From Fibrobacter sp. (GTDB lineage: Bacteria; Fibrobacterota; Fibrobacteria; Fibrobacterales; Fibrobacteraceae): 18,871 bases of DNA. Under the pieces are notes generated by a model. The model saw nothing but the letters and a program-made list of their open reading frames with translations, ran no database searches and was not told the origin of the DNA. Numbering within the stretch: the stretch's first letter is position 1; each line of letters begins with the position of its first letter. The translations under genes and the position numbers were made by a program. Shown piece by piece: positions 5,726 to 13,884 of the stretch. The stretch is taken from the NCBI GenBank assembly GCA_016295375.1, contig JAEDLI010000041.1:1-18871 (forward strand), in the 5' to 3' direction.

Positions 5726-8700
5726 CTACTTGTTCTTCTTTCCCTTCTTTTTCGGGGCAGGAGCAGCAGCGGGGGCGGCCTCGGGTTCAGCACCAGATTC
5801 AGAAGCGCCTACTTCTGCACCTGCAGCATCGGCAGCGGAGGGAGCCGGGGCCATCTGAGCCTTCAGTTCAGCCAATTCCTTCTTCAACTTTTCGTTTTCA
5901 GCCTTGGCTTCCTTGATAATGTCGCGGTAGGTAGCGAGCTTTTCTTCCGGAGTCATGACTTCGGACTTGGAAATCTGCTCGATACGAGCCTTGGTCTTGA
6001 AGTAGGCCGGGTCAGCAAACAAGGTAGACGGGTCGAACTTTTCAATCTTGGTGTTCAACGTCTCGTTTGTTTCATCCATCTGCTTCAAGAGTTCAAACAA
6101 CTTGGCTGTCCACTGGTTGTCGATACCGTAGTGGGCAGAAGCCTTAATACCGGTTGCGCACACGGGCACAGCAGCCTGCTTTGCGGCGTCGGACTTGTTG
6201 TTCAATTCTTCACGATAGGCTTCCAAGTCTTCGTGAGCCATTTCGATAGCGTCTTCCTTCACAGCACCTTCGTATTCCACATATTCCCTTACGATGGCAG
6301 CGGAGTCCGGCAGCGGAGCGTTGGCGAAGGCGTCAGCCACTTCGGCAAACACGGCGCACTGCTGGTAGTACATTTCGATATAGCCCTCTTCGGCCTGGAT
6401 CACATCCTGGTTGTAGAAGCCCTGGTCACGAGCAAGGTCAATGTTCTTCTGGAAGATAGGACGAGCCTGGTCGTAGTAAGGAGGCAGCTGCTGCACGATA
6501 GTGATACGTTCAGCAAACATTTCTTCTTCGCTCTTGGCACTCTTTTCCTGTTCGCGAACCTTGGTGGCCATGACCACGAAGAGCATACCCATCTTGTTGG
6601 TGGCGCGGAAGGTCCACTTTTCAGAAGCGTAAGACGCAGACTTGGAGTAGTGACCCATGGCGGCCTGCAGGATTTCCACCAACTTCTTGATGGTCGCGGC
6701 CTTTTCCTTTTCCTTGCCCTTCAGCACATAGGGTTCCATCTTGTTGTATTCATGTTCACCCAAGTAGAAGGCGGCTTCAGCAGGAACGCCCGGATCGGCA
6801 TTCTTGATTTGCAAACCGTACTTGTCGTAGTTCTTAAGGGTCTGGTCGTAATCGGCGACAGCCTTTTCTTCTTCCTTAAGTTCCATGTAGGCACGGGCTG
6901 CACCGATATAGGCAGCAATCAGCTTTTCCTTGTCTTCGGTGTAGTTCTTGATAAAGAAGTGATATTCCTTGGCAGCGTCTTCCCACTTCTTGGCATTGGC
7001 GTAGGCCACGGGAATGCTGAAGGCGGCATCCAAAGCGTAAGTGCTCTTGGGATAGTCATGGACCAGGTCCTTGGAGCAGCGAATGGCTTCGTCGGTCATC
7101 TGGGCTTCGTCGTAGCTCAAGCAGGCGCTATAGAGGAAGCTCGGAGTACGTTCATCCTTGGGGTAACGCTTGTAAGCCAGTTCGTAAGTCACAGCAGCCT
7201 GCTTCTTGTCCGGAATGGAGTCAAAGGTCTGGGCAGCGAAGCCGATTGCCTGGAAGGCCATGGAATCTTGCGGGAAATTATTGGTAATGAACAAGAAGGT
7301 CTGGGCGGCCTGACGGGGGTTGCCAGCTTTCTTGTAGTTGCTTGCGGCACGCAAGATACCCCTAATGGTAAGAGAAGAACTTGCATACTGCTTAGGCAGC
7401 ATCATGAACGTTTCAGCAGCCTGTTCGTGCTTGCCGACGCTTTCGTAGGCCACGGCCGCTTCGAACACGGCCTTATCGGCAAAGGAAACCAGCGGGTAAC
7501 GCTTAACCAATGCCAAGTATGCCTGAGCACCTTCTTCGTACTGCTTGTTCTTCACAGACTTTTCGGCCTTCTGGAAGAGCACGGCCGCGATAGCCTTCTC
7601 GATTTCCTTGGCCATGGAGTCGTTCTTGGTAGCCTTCACATCGTGGTACTGCTTGTACAACCATTCGAATTCCACCAAAGCTTCGTCCAACTGGTCAGAT
7701 TCCAGCAAGGACTGGGCGAGCATACGACGAATCAGCAAAATGTACTGGTGATCCGGATAACGCTGAACCAGGTCGCGCAACACGGTCACAGCAGTCTTGT
7801 GCTGCTTAGCCTCGTAATGCACGATAGCGGCGTTGTAGGCAAGTTCAGCAGCTTCCTTGTTCTGACCAAACTTGGCCATATACTTGTCAACCTGAGCAAA
7901 GTAGGCCTTGGTTTCTTCGCCCTTGTAGGCCTTAGTTGCATCGCCACCGTACTTCTTGGTCTTGGCCGCTTCACGAGCCTGGTCCATCATGAGCACAGCG
8001 TTGTAGGCAGCTTCTTCTTTCTTCAGGAGTTCCTTGTCACCCATGGGACGACGTCCATAGCGGGTGGTATCGGAATCCACAATCCAGTTGAACATCTTGG
8101 CAGCGTTTGCAAACTGTTGCATTTCCTGGTAAACCAGAGCCAAATTGATGTGGACCCTGTATTCATCCCAGGACGGTTCCTTGGCATAACGTTTCAAGAA
8201 AGCTTCGTATGCCTTAATAGCCTCGGCATACTGCTTCTTACCGGCTTCCAGGTCACCTTCCTTGGTGAGCTTGGCAGCACGAGCATGGTGGTACTGCGGA
8301 ATGTCCAGCATAGCGCCACGAATGGCCGTTTCGGCATTCTTCACAGATTCAGGATATTTCTGATTTTTCTTGTACCAAGAAGAGTTGCGGTCGTAGCGCT
8401 TCACCACGGTGTAGCGGTGTTGCTGAGCTTCTTCGAACTTCTGCTGGATGATGAGGATTTCAATCATCGCGATATCGGCCAGAGGAGCGTCGATGTAATC
8501 AGGGTTGATGGACATCAAACGCTTGAAGGACTGCACCGCTTCTTCGTTACGGTCATGGTCCTTGTTCTTCATACCGATACGATAGTACACGGAGTCCTTG
8601 AAGGGAACCTTCTTGTCTTTCAAGAAAGCTTCGGCTTCGGCGACACCACCGCCTTCCAAGTCAGAGAAGGAGGCTGCCATGAAGTCCATAGCTTCAGCAC

Positions 8701-9565
8701 GAAGGTCGTTGGGGTATTTACCCTTATCGGCACCGATGATGTAGTCATAATACTTGACAGCAGCTGTTTCGTATTCAGCGATATTGTAGTAAGATTCTGC
8801 CAAGTGGTACATGGCAAGAGCAGCTTCCTTACCCGTCAAGTTTTCGAAACCAGTCACCTTTTTGTAGGCGTCGATAGCGTCGCGGAACTTACGGTTCATG
8901 AAGTGGTATTCTGCTATACGAAGCCATGCCTTGGGAACAAGACCGTTATCAGGGAAGTTGCGGACCAGGCGTTCACGGAGGCGGAAAGCCTTTTCGTCTT
9001 CGCCACTAGCTTCTTGCACGGCGGCGGCCTGGTACAGCACCATGGGAGTCTTGCTTTCCTTGGGATACTTGTCGATGTATTCCAAGAAGTAACCCAGGGA
9101 CTTCTGGTGGTCGGCCTTGGGGAACTGGTCGATGTTTGCGCACTTGGCGGGCTTGTTGTCGCGGTCAGCGCACCATGCCACATCTTCTTCGTACTGGGCT
9201 TGCTTATCCAGGAAGAGCTTTTCTTCTAACTGGAACTGGTAGTGGCCCAACTGTTGCAAGGCAGAAGCGCAGCGGGCGTTCTGCTTACCCTTACAGTTGT
9301 TCACCTGCTTTTCCCACTGCTTGATAGCAGAGCGCATGCCTTCTTCGTCAAGACCACCAGAACGGCAAGCCTGAGCAGCCTGGTTCTTAAGGAGCTTGTA
9401 AGAGTTGGCGCAGTCCTTATACTTTGCAGAGCCCTTTTCCATGGACTTGCACTTTGCGTAGAGTTTCTTGGCTTCTTCGGTTTTATCCTTACAGGGATCG
9501 GAAGCGGCAAAGGAGGTTCCCACCAAGGAAAAGACCATTGCCGTTAAGAGTAAGATACGTTTCAT
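5726..9565 (-). CDS. Very large periplasmic TPR-repeat protein
   Basis: The 1279-residue protein has a signal peptide cleaved probably after SFA (residue 20) and no membrane helix, so it should be periplasmic or outer-membrane-attached. Residues 25-150 hold eight Cys, likely paired as disulfides. Tetratricopeptide-type helical repeats then fill most of the protein to about residue 980. Repeated signatures of the type AxxYxxxLKRYP / FxxFIKNYP / FLKRYAKEP are visible, as in protein-interaction scaffolds. A region with several acidic helices follows, then a coiled coil at about 1205-1238 (EKLKKELAELK). The tail is Ala/Pro-rich and ends in KKKGKKNK. It begins 45 bases after the barrel-TPR gene and has an AGGTGG ribosome site. 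Gene context suggests a scaffold between the inner-membrane motor and outer-membrane partners, comparable to TPR proteins of the Glt complex. No catalytic motif is seen. Confidence 0.9.
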   Translation of the reverse strand: MKRILLLTAMVFSLVGTSFAASDPCKDKTEEAKKLYAKCKSMEKGSAKYKDCANSYKLLKNQAAQACRSGGLDEEGMRSAIKQWEKQVNNCKGKQNARCASALQQLGHYQFQLEEKLFLDKQAQYEEDVAWCADRDNKPAKCANIDQFPKADHQKSLGYFLEYIDKYPKESKTPMVLYQAAAVQEASGEDEKAFRLRERLVRNFPDNGLVPKAWLRIAEYHFMNRKFRDAIDAYKKVTGFENLTGKEAALAMYHLAESYYNIAEYETAAVKYYDYIIGADKGKYPNDLRAEAMDFMAASFSDLEGGGVAEAEAFLKDKKVPFKDSVYYRIGMKNKDHDRNEEAVQSFKRLMSINPDYIDAPLADIAMIEILIIQQKFEEAQQHRYTVVKRYDRNSSWYKKNQKYPESVKNAETAIRGAMLDIPQYHHARAAKLTKEGDLEAGKKQYAEAIKAYEAFLKRYAKEPSWDEYRVHINLALVYQEMQQFANAAKMFNWIVDSDTTRYGRRPMGDKELLKKEEAAYNAVLMMDQAREAAKTKKYGGDATKAYKGEETKAYFAQVDKYMAKFGQNKEAAELAYNAAIVHYEAKQHKTAVTVLRDLVQRYPDHQYILLIRRMLAQSLLESDQLDEALVEFEWLYKQYHDVKATKNDSMAKEIEKAIAAVLFQKAEKSVKNKQYEEGAQAYLALVKRYPLVSFADKAVFEAAVAYESVGKHEQAAETFMMLPKQYASSSLTIRGILRAASNYKKAGNPRQAAQTFLFITNNFPQDSMAFQAIGFAAQTFDSIPDKKQAAVTYELAYKRYPKDERTPSFLYSACLSYDEAQMTDEAIRCSKDLVHDYPKSTYALDAAFSIPVAYANAKKWEDAAKEYHFFIKNYTEDKEKLIAAYIGAARAYMELKEEEKAVADYDQTLKNYDKYGLQIKNADPGVPAEAAFYLGEHEYNKMEPYVLKGKEKEKAATIKKLVEILQAAMGHYSKSASYASEKWTFRATNKMGMLFVVMATKVREQEKSAKSEEEMFAERITIVQQLPPYYDQARPIFQKNIDLARDQGFYNQDVIQAEEGYIEMYYQQCAVFAEVADAFANAPLPDSAAIVREYVEYEGAVKEDAIEMAHEDLEAYREELNNKSDAAKQAAVPVCATGIKASAHYGIDNQWTAKLFELLKQMDETNETLNTKIEKFDPSTLFADPAYFKTKARIEQISKSEVMTPEEKLATYRDIIKEAKAENEKLKKELAELKAQMAPAPSAADAAGAEVGASESGAEPEAAPAAAPAPKKKGKKNK

Positions 9566-9610
9566 TATTCTCTATCCACCTATAATTTCTATAAAAGGGA
9601 CGAACCCGGA

Positions 9611-11845
9611 TTACTCCAGGTCATCCAATTCCTCCAGTTCCTGAGCAGCGCCAGAACCACCGGCACCACCAGCCATCTTGGTCTTGACGGTAGCCAAAGT
9701 AAAGCCAGCGTCGTCCAAAATGCGCTTACGGTTAGATTCAAAGCGGTCGCTCTGGATAGACCTCTGAGTAAACTCAGCATAGTCTTCGATGGCCTTATTA
9801 GCCTTATCAAAATCAGGCTTCAAAGCTTCACGCTTGCTTTCCACACGAGGCGTGGGCAACTGACGGGCAAGGTCAAGAGCCTTGACCTGAACAGAATCGA
9901 AATCGTTCTGCATGGCTTCGTAAGCCTGACGGGCGCTGTCACGTGCGGCTACAGACACAACCGGCTGTTCCGTACGCTTTTCGGCCTGTTCCAGAGATTT
10001 CACGGCCTTGTCGTAGTCCTTCTTGATGAAGTAGCAGTAACCCTGAACCAGGTAGGCTTCGGAAACCAGGAAGGACTCCGGAAGGTTGCTGATAATCCAG
10101 TTGGCAGGCTTCAAAGCCTCATCGGGCTTGTTCACCTTGAGGAAGGACCATGCGATACCGAGCATTGCTTCGTCATACACAGGGGAACCCGGTTCCACCT
10201 GGCCATACATCTGGGCAGCGGCAGCCACATCGGGCTTTTCGCCAGAGAAGTAGATATGGCCGAGTTTCACCTTGGCTGCATCCTGCAGGTCGCGTTCAGA
10301 CTGGTTGGAAACCGGCTGTTCCGTAATGTCGCGGAAGCAGTTTTCGGCTTCTTCCCACTTGCCCATGCGGCTGTAGGCGATACCCATGGTGTAACGGGCA
10401 TAGAAATAGTTTGCGTTACCGGGGAGAATGGCAGCGAGCAGGTCTACAGATTCCTGATAGAGGCCCTGTTCGAACTTGATCTGACCAGCGATATAGTCGG
10501 CGTCCGCCTTCACATCGCTCTTGCCGAACACCTGAACAATGTTCTGATACTTGGCCATAGCGTCGGTGTACTTGCCTTCCTTATAGTCGATGTTCATCAA
10601 CTGGAAGTGGTACTTGGCGTTCTGTTCCGTTCTGGGATAGCGTTTGATAGCGTCTTCGTAAACAGCACGGGCAGCCTTGTGCATGCGGAGGTTTTCAAAG
10701 GACTTTGCCTTGTAGAACGCGGCCTGGTCCACCAAGTGGAATGCGGGGTACTTGGTCTGGACCTTACCGAAAGCATAGGCGGCTTCGAGGAACTGACGGT
10801 TCAAGTAGAGACGCATAGCGGCGCGGTAATCGTTTTCAGGTTCGATCTTCAAACGACGATAGCGTTCTTCACCAATCTTCTCTTCACGAGTGTCACCGAA
10901 GCGGGTGGTGAGCTTCACAGCCCAGATAAAGCCACGGTTCTTCTTGGCGTAGAGGTCGTCGTGAGACATTTCCAGGTCAAGCTGCAGGTAGCGGAAGAAG
11001 CTTACGTCCTTCACGTTAACCGTTGCGCCGACAACCGGGTAACCTTCCTTCGTGAAACGAAGACGGACACCAAGGTGCGGGGACAGATAGTAGGTCAAGG
11101 TGAAGCTTTCTTCCAAGTTCATGCCCTCACCACCTTCTTCATCGTCGTGCATCACGTCGATAATAGAAAGTTCGGCCTTGGCCTCGAGAGCGCGGTTAAG
11201 CCCGCGGTAGAACAAGGAGAAGTTCAGGTTAGCAGGAATCTTGTACGCTTCACTCTCCGTGAAGAGGACCACCGTGGGGGCATCCTTTTCAGCAGTACTG
11301 ATTGCAGGCTGCAGAGCGTTCTGCAAAGCAACACCCACAAACAAGTCGCCGTACTTGGAGGAGGAAAGCGGGTTCCAGCTCACGCCCACGTCGGCACCGA
11401 AGGTCACGTGCTTCACTTCATCGAACTGGTTGATGTAAAGCACAGAGATGTCGAGACCCACGGCCACGCAGTGCATCAGGTTATAGGCATAGCCCAGCAA
11501 GAAGGCGAATTCATCATAGGACTTGCCGCCATCGATAGAAGCACCGTTCTCGAAGAAGGAGAATCCGATGGTGTGCTTGTAATCCATAGGGAAAGCCAAA
11601 CTCACGTATTCCTGGCTGGCTTCACCACTGATAGAACTGAAGAAAGCGGCACTTACTTCCAGCTGGTCCGTCATGGAAATTCCAGCGGGGTTCACATACA
11701 TAGCAGTGTTGTTACTACCAAATTCACCGAACCAGTCGTTCTGCTGGTATTTGTGCGGGGAGTAGACTGCTTCAGCGTAAAGCGCGCTGGCAGCTACTGT
11801 TAGTCCGAGGACTGACGTTTTGATGAAACTAGTACGCATCATCAT
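9611..11845 (-). CDS. Outer-membrane beta-barrel (PorV/PorQ-like) fused to TPR repeats
   Basis: The 744-residue product has a signal peptide (cleavage probably after LYA, residue 24). Residues 30-320 resemble PorV/PorQ-type barrels: FGSNNTAMYVNPAGIS near the start, then many alternating strands such as YVSLAFPMDYKHTIGFSFFENG and GLDISVLYINQF. From about 330 to 600 it switches to TPR helices (AAYAFGKVQTKYP, ARAVYEDAIKRYP, KAVKSLEQAEKR). A charged helical tail ends in ELEELDDLE. The fusion would place TPR helices in the periplasm below an outer-membrane barrel. Three consecutive ATG codons occur at 11845, 11842 and 11839; AAAGGAG sits 3, 6 and 9 bases before them, so the second or third is the likelier start. 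It starts 8 bases after the OmpA-type gene and shares its operon. PorV similarity is by eye and moderate; the TPR part is clear. Confidence 0.87.
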   Translation of the reverse strand: MMMRTSFIKTSVLGLTVAASALYAEAVYSPHKYQQNDWFGEFGSNNTAMYVNPAGISMTDQLEVSAAFFSSISGEASQEYVSLAFPMDYKHTIGFSFFENGASIDGGKSYDEFAFLLGYAYNLMHCVAVGLDISVLYINQFDEVKHVTFGADVGVSWNPLSSSKYGDLFVGVALQNALQPAISTAEKDAPTVVLFTESEAYKIPANLNFSLFYRGLNRALEAKAELSIIDVMHDDEEGGEGMNLEESFTLTYYLSPHLGVRLRFTKEGYPVVGATVNVKDVSFFRYLQLDLEMSHDDLYAKKNRGFIWAVKLTTRFGDTREEKIGEERYRRLKIEPENDYRAAMRLYLNRQFLEAAYAFGKVQTKYPAFHLVDQAAFYKAKSFENLRMHKAARAVYEDAIKRYPRTEQNAKYHFQLMNIDYKEGKYTDAMAKYQNIVQVFGKSDVKADADYIAGQIKFEQGLYQESVDLLAAILPGNANYFYARYTMGIAYSRMGKWEEAENCFRDITEQPVSNQSERDLQDAAKVKLGHIYFSGEKPDVAAAAQMYGQVEPGSPVYDEAMLGIAWSFLKVNKPDEALKPANWIISNLPESFLVSEAYLVQGYCYFIKKDYDKAVKSLEQAEKRTEQPVVSVAARDSARQAYEAMQNDFDSVQVKALDLARQLPTPRVESKREALKPDFDKANKAIEDYAEFTQRSIQSDRFESNRKRILDDAGFTLATVKTKMAGGAGGSGAAQELEELDDLE

Positions 11846-11853
11846 CTACTCCT

Positions 11854-13371
11854 TTACTTGATATCCGTGCGCTTGAATTCGATACGACGGTTCTGCGCAC
11901 GCCCTTCGGGGGTTTTGTTGGAGGCCACCGGCTTGGTATCACCCATACCGGATGTTGTAATACGGCTTTCGGAAATACCCTTTTCTACAAGGAAGTTCTT
12001 CACAGCTTCGGCGCGATCGGCAGAGAGCTGCTTGTTCTTGGCCTTGTTACCCTGGTTATCCGTATGGCCCACGATTTCAAAAGTAGCTTCGGTAAAGGTT
12101 TCCATGATGTCCACCACCTTCAAGAGGGAGATGTAGGAATCCTGAGTGATGGTTGCCTTACCAGATTCAAAGTTCACGCCTTCGAGCACGAACACCTTCT
12201 TGGGCGGCTGCGGCACTTCGTCCGGGCAACCGTCATCGTCCTTGAAGTCGTTGATGGTTTCGGGCTGTTCGGGGCAAAGGTCAACTTCTTTACAGACGTG
12301 AGCAAAGTTAGCTTGCATAGCCTTGGCTTCAACCCAAGGATCGCAGATACCGTCGCGGTCGTTGTCGGCATCCGGGCAGCCATCATCATCTTGATAGCCG
12401 TCAAAGTCTTCACCTTCTTCGGGGCAGTTATCTACACCGGTACAGACCGATGCGTATTTGTCTGCAAGACCCTCTTCGGAGACCCAAGGATCGCACATGC
12501 CGTCGGCATCGGTGTCCGGATTACGGGTCTCTTCCACTTCCTCCTCTTCCTTCTCAATCTCAGTAGCAGTAAGGCCGATATCTAGCTTGCCCTTTCCACG
12601 CTTGAGCATCGGCGAGGTGGACTGGCAGTAGAAGTTCGGCTTCGAAAGAGAGTGGTTGATGAACTTCGGATCAAGGGAAACGTTGGTACGGTTCACCTTG
12701 ATGAACTGGTTGAAGGGGTAGTAGTTCTTGTAGATGTTGTTGTACTCCACCTTGCTCTGACCAGCAGCAGGGTCGGCGAACACACCGTAGTAGTGGTTCT
12801 CCATAAAGATGTTGTTGGTGGCGATAACGTTGGTGGGGCCCTTCAGGGCAAGGCCGGAATAGCCGTTGCGGAGCACTACGTTCTGTTCGATGGAAGCGTC
12901 CAGGGCCTTGGCACCCCAAGCGAGGATGCCGGACCAGCGGTTGCCGTACACCACGTTATTGCGGAGGTGAGGAAGCGAAATGAACGCACCGATACCCGTG
13001 GCCTTGTTGTCCAACACATAGCAGTGGTGGATGTAAGGGGCGGCGTTTTCGCAAAGGATACCTTCGAGACCGTTCCTGATGGTGAAGTGCGACATCTCGG
13101 CGCCCGAAGTACCCATGACGGTCGGACCATTGCGGCCGCCATCGATAATCGTCGTGAGCGGGTCTTCACCTTTCAAGACCACGTCCATCACCAAGGTAAT
13201 GTTTTCGTTGTAGGTGCCACGCTTTACCAAGATGGTATCGCCAGCATCCGCATTGCCAAGAGCGTCGGCAATCTTTGAGTAATCGCCAGGCACGTTGATA
13301 TTCTTTGCCATGGCGGTTCCAGAAAGAAGCATCGCCCCGGCCGTTACTAAGACCAGTTTCTTTAGGGTCAT
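11854..13371 (-). CDS. OmpA-family protein with beta-helix and thrombospondin type 3 repeats
   Basis: The 505-residue protein has a signal peptide (cleavage after AMA, residue 22). Residues about 25-250 form a right-handed parallel beta-helix of the NosD/pectate-lyase type: DYSKIADALGNADAGDTILV, then Asn-rich coils such as NNVVYGNRWSGILAW and TNNIFMENHYYGVF. An acidic linker and Asp-rich thrombospondin type 3 calcium-binding repeats follow (DTDADGMCDPW, DDDGCPDADNDRDGICDPW, DDDGCPDE; about 270-385). The C-terminus is an OmpA peptidoglycan-binding domain (FESGKATI, GHTDNQG, LSADRAEAVKNFL, QNRRIEF). It should anchor in the outer membrane or periplasm and grip the cell wall. The ATG at 13371 is chosen over TTG at 13389 because it gives a compact signal peptide, although the GGAG is 12 bases away. 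It is the first gene of the three-gene operon. Confidence 0.92.
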   Translation of the reverse strand: MTLKKLVLVTAGAMLLSGTAMAKNINVPGDYSKIADALGNADAGDTILVKRGTYNENITLVMDVVLKGEDPLTTIIDGGRNGPTVMGTSGAEMSHFTIRNGLEGILCENAAPYIHHCYVLDNKATGIGAFISLPHLRNNVVYGNRWSGILAWGAKALDASIEQNVVLRNGYSGLALKGPTNVIATNNIFMENHYYGVFADPAAGQSKVEYNNIYKNYYPFNQFIKVNRTNVSLDPKFINHSLSKPNFYCQSTSPMLKRGKGKLDIGLTATEIEKEEEEVEETRNPDTDADGMCDPWVSEEGLADKYASVCTGVDNCPEEGEDFDGYQDDDGCPDADNDRDGICDPWVEAKAMQANFAHVCKEVDLCPEQPETINDFKDDDGCPDEVPQPPKKVFVLEGVNFESGKATITQDSYISLLKVVDIMETFTEATFEIVGHTDNQGNKAKNKQLSADRAEAVKNFLVEKGISESRITTSGMGDTKPVASNKTPEGRAQNRRIEFKRTDIK

Positions 13372-13456
13372 ACTGCTACGTTTCTCCAATCATAGAACAC
13401 ATAAATTCGTTTAGCTTTATCATTTGCCAAGACTGACAAAATCAAACTCAAGTGGG

Positions 13457-13485
13457 AATATACCTCAAAAATCGAGTTTAGTCAA
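13457..13485 (-). promoter_or_regulatory. Sigma-70-type promoter of the OmpA/barrel-TPR/TPR operon
   Basis: On the minus strand TTGACT (13485-13480) and TATATT (13462-13457) are separated by exactly 17 bases, each one base away from the sigma-70 consensus. Transcription would start near 13450, giving a 5' untranslated leader of about 80 bases before the ATG at 13371. This is the best promoter match in the window. Confidence 0.7.
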
Positions 13486-13494
13486 ACCAATTCA

Positions 13495-13516
13495 GCGAAA
13501 AAACGGCATTTTTCGC
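13495..13516 (-). other. Inverted repeat between the histone-like gene and the OmpA operon
   Basis: GCGAAAAA (13495-13502) and TTTTTCGC (13509-13516) form a perfect 8-base-pair stem with a 6-base loop. It lies 40 bases past the histone-like stop codon and 10 bases upstream of the OmpA-operon -35 box. It could be a weak terminator, as T-rich sequence lies within and around it, or a regulator-binding site. The stem is AT-rich, so either role is uncertain. Confidence 0.35.
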
Positions 13517-13555
13517 AGAAAAAGGAATCAAAGTCAGTCTTATGCAAAGCAAAAA

Positions 13556-13756
13556 TTACGATTCAGGGGTCTGAGACTCCTTCACGTCCTCCTTCTTCGC
13601 CCCCTGGATGGACACGCGAATCTCCTGGCAGGTCTTCTTGATGTCCTGCAGGACTTTGCGGGCACGGGTGCCGGCGGACTTGTTACCGCGCTCGAACTTT
13701 TCGTACTCGCGCTTGAAGTTTTCGACTTCCAGTTCAAGGTCGTTTACTAAGCTCAT
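13556..13756 (-). CDS. Histone H1-like (Hc1-type) small DNA-binding protein
   Basis: The 66-residue protein begins with an acidic helix (LELEVENFKREYEKFERG). The hallmark segment GNKSAGTRARK at residues 24-34 and a further helix (VLQDIKKTCQEIR) follow. The tail (QGAKKEDVKESQTPES) is acidic and polar rather than the Lys/Ala-rich tail of chlamydial Hc1. In several bacterial phyla short proteins with an F-x-x-G-N-K-x-A-x-x-R-x-R-K core are annotated as histone H1-like and are thought to bind DNA. The Shine-Dalgarno GGGAG lies 8 bases before the ATG. It is a single gene between mqnD and the OmpA operon, preceded by a very AT-rich gap that probably carries its promoter. Family assignment rests on the short core motif; DNA binding in this organism is inferred. 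Confidence 0.8.
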   Translation of the reverse strand: MSLVNDLELEVENFKREYEKFERGNKSAGTRARKVLQDIKKTCQEIRVSIQGAKKEDVKESQTPES

Positions 13757-13884
13757 AATAGAACTCCCATAAAAAAGATGCTTTACGGAAAATAAATAAA
13801 GTTTTTGCTAAAAATTCGCCATTTTGTAAATTTAACGATACATTAACGAATTATTACAAGTTTTTTTGCCGTATAAACACTTTA

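Noticed and set aside
6131..9229. Plus-strand open frame of 1032 codons
   Set aside because: It is in exact codon register opposite the TPR gene, has Phe/Val/His-rich composition without domains, and is explained by missing TTA, CTA and TCA codons in the real gene.
10256..11803. Plus-strand open frame of 515 codons
   Set aside because: Antisense shadow of the barrel-TPR gene in complementary codon register; no ribosome site or recognisable domain.
13372..13389. TTG start at 13389 for the OmpA-type protein
   Set aside because: It would prepend EKRSS to a signal peptide that is already complete from the ATG at 13371; the GGAG near it serves the ATG.
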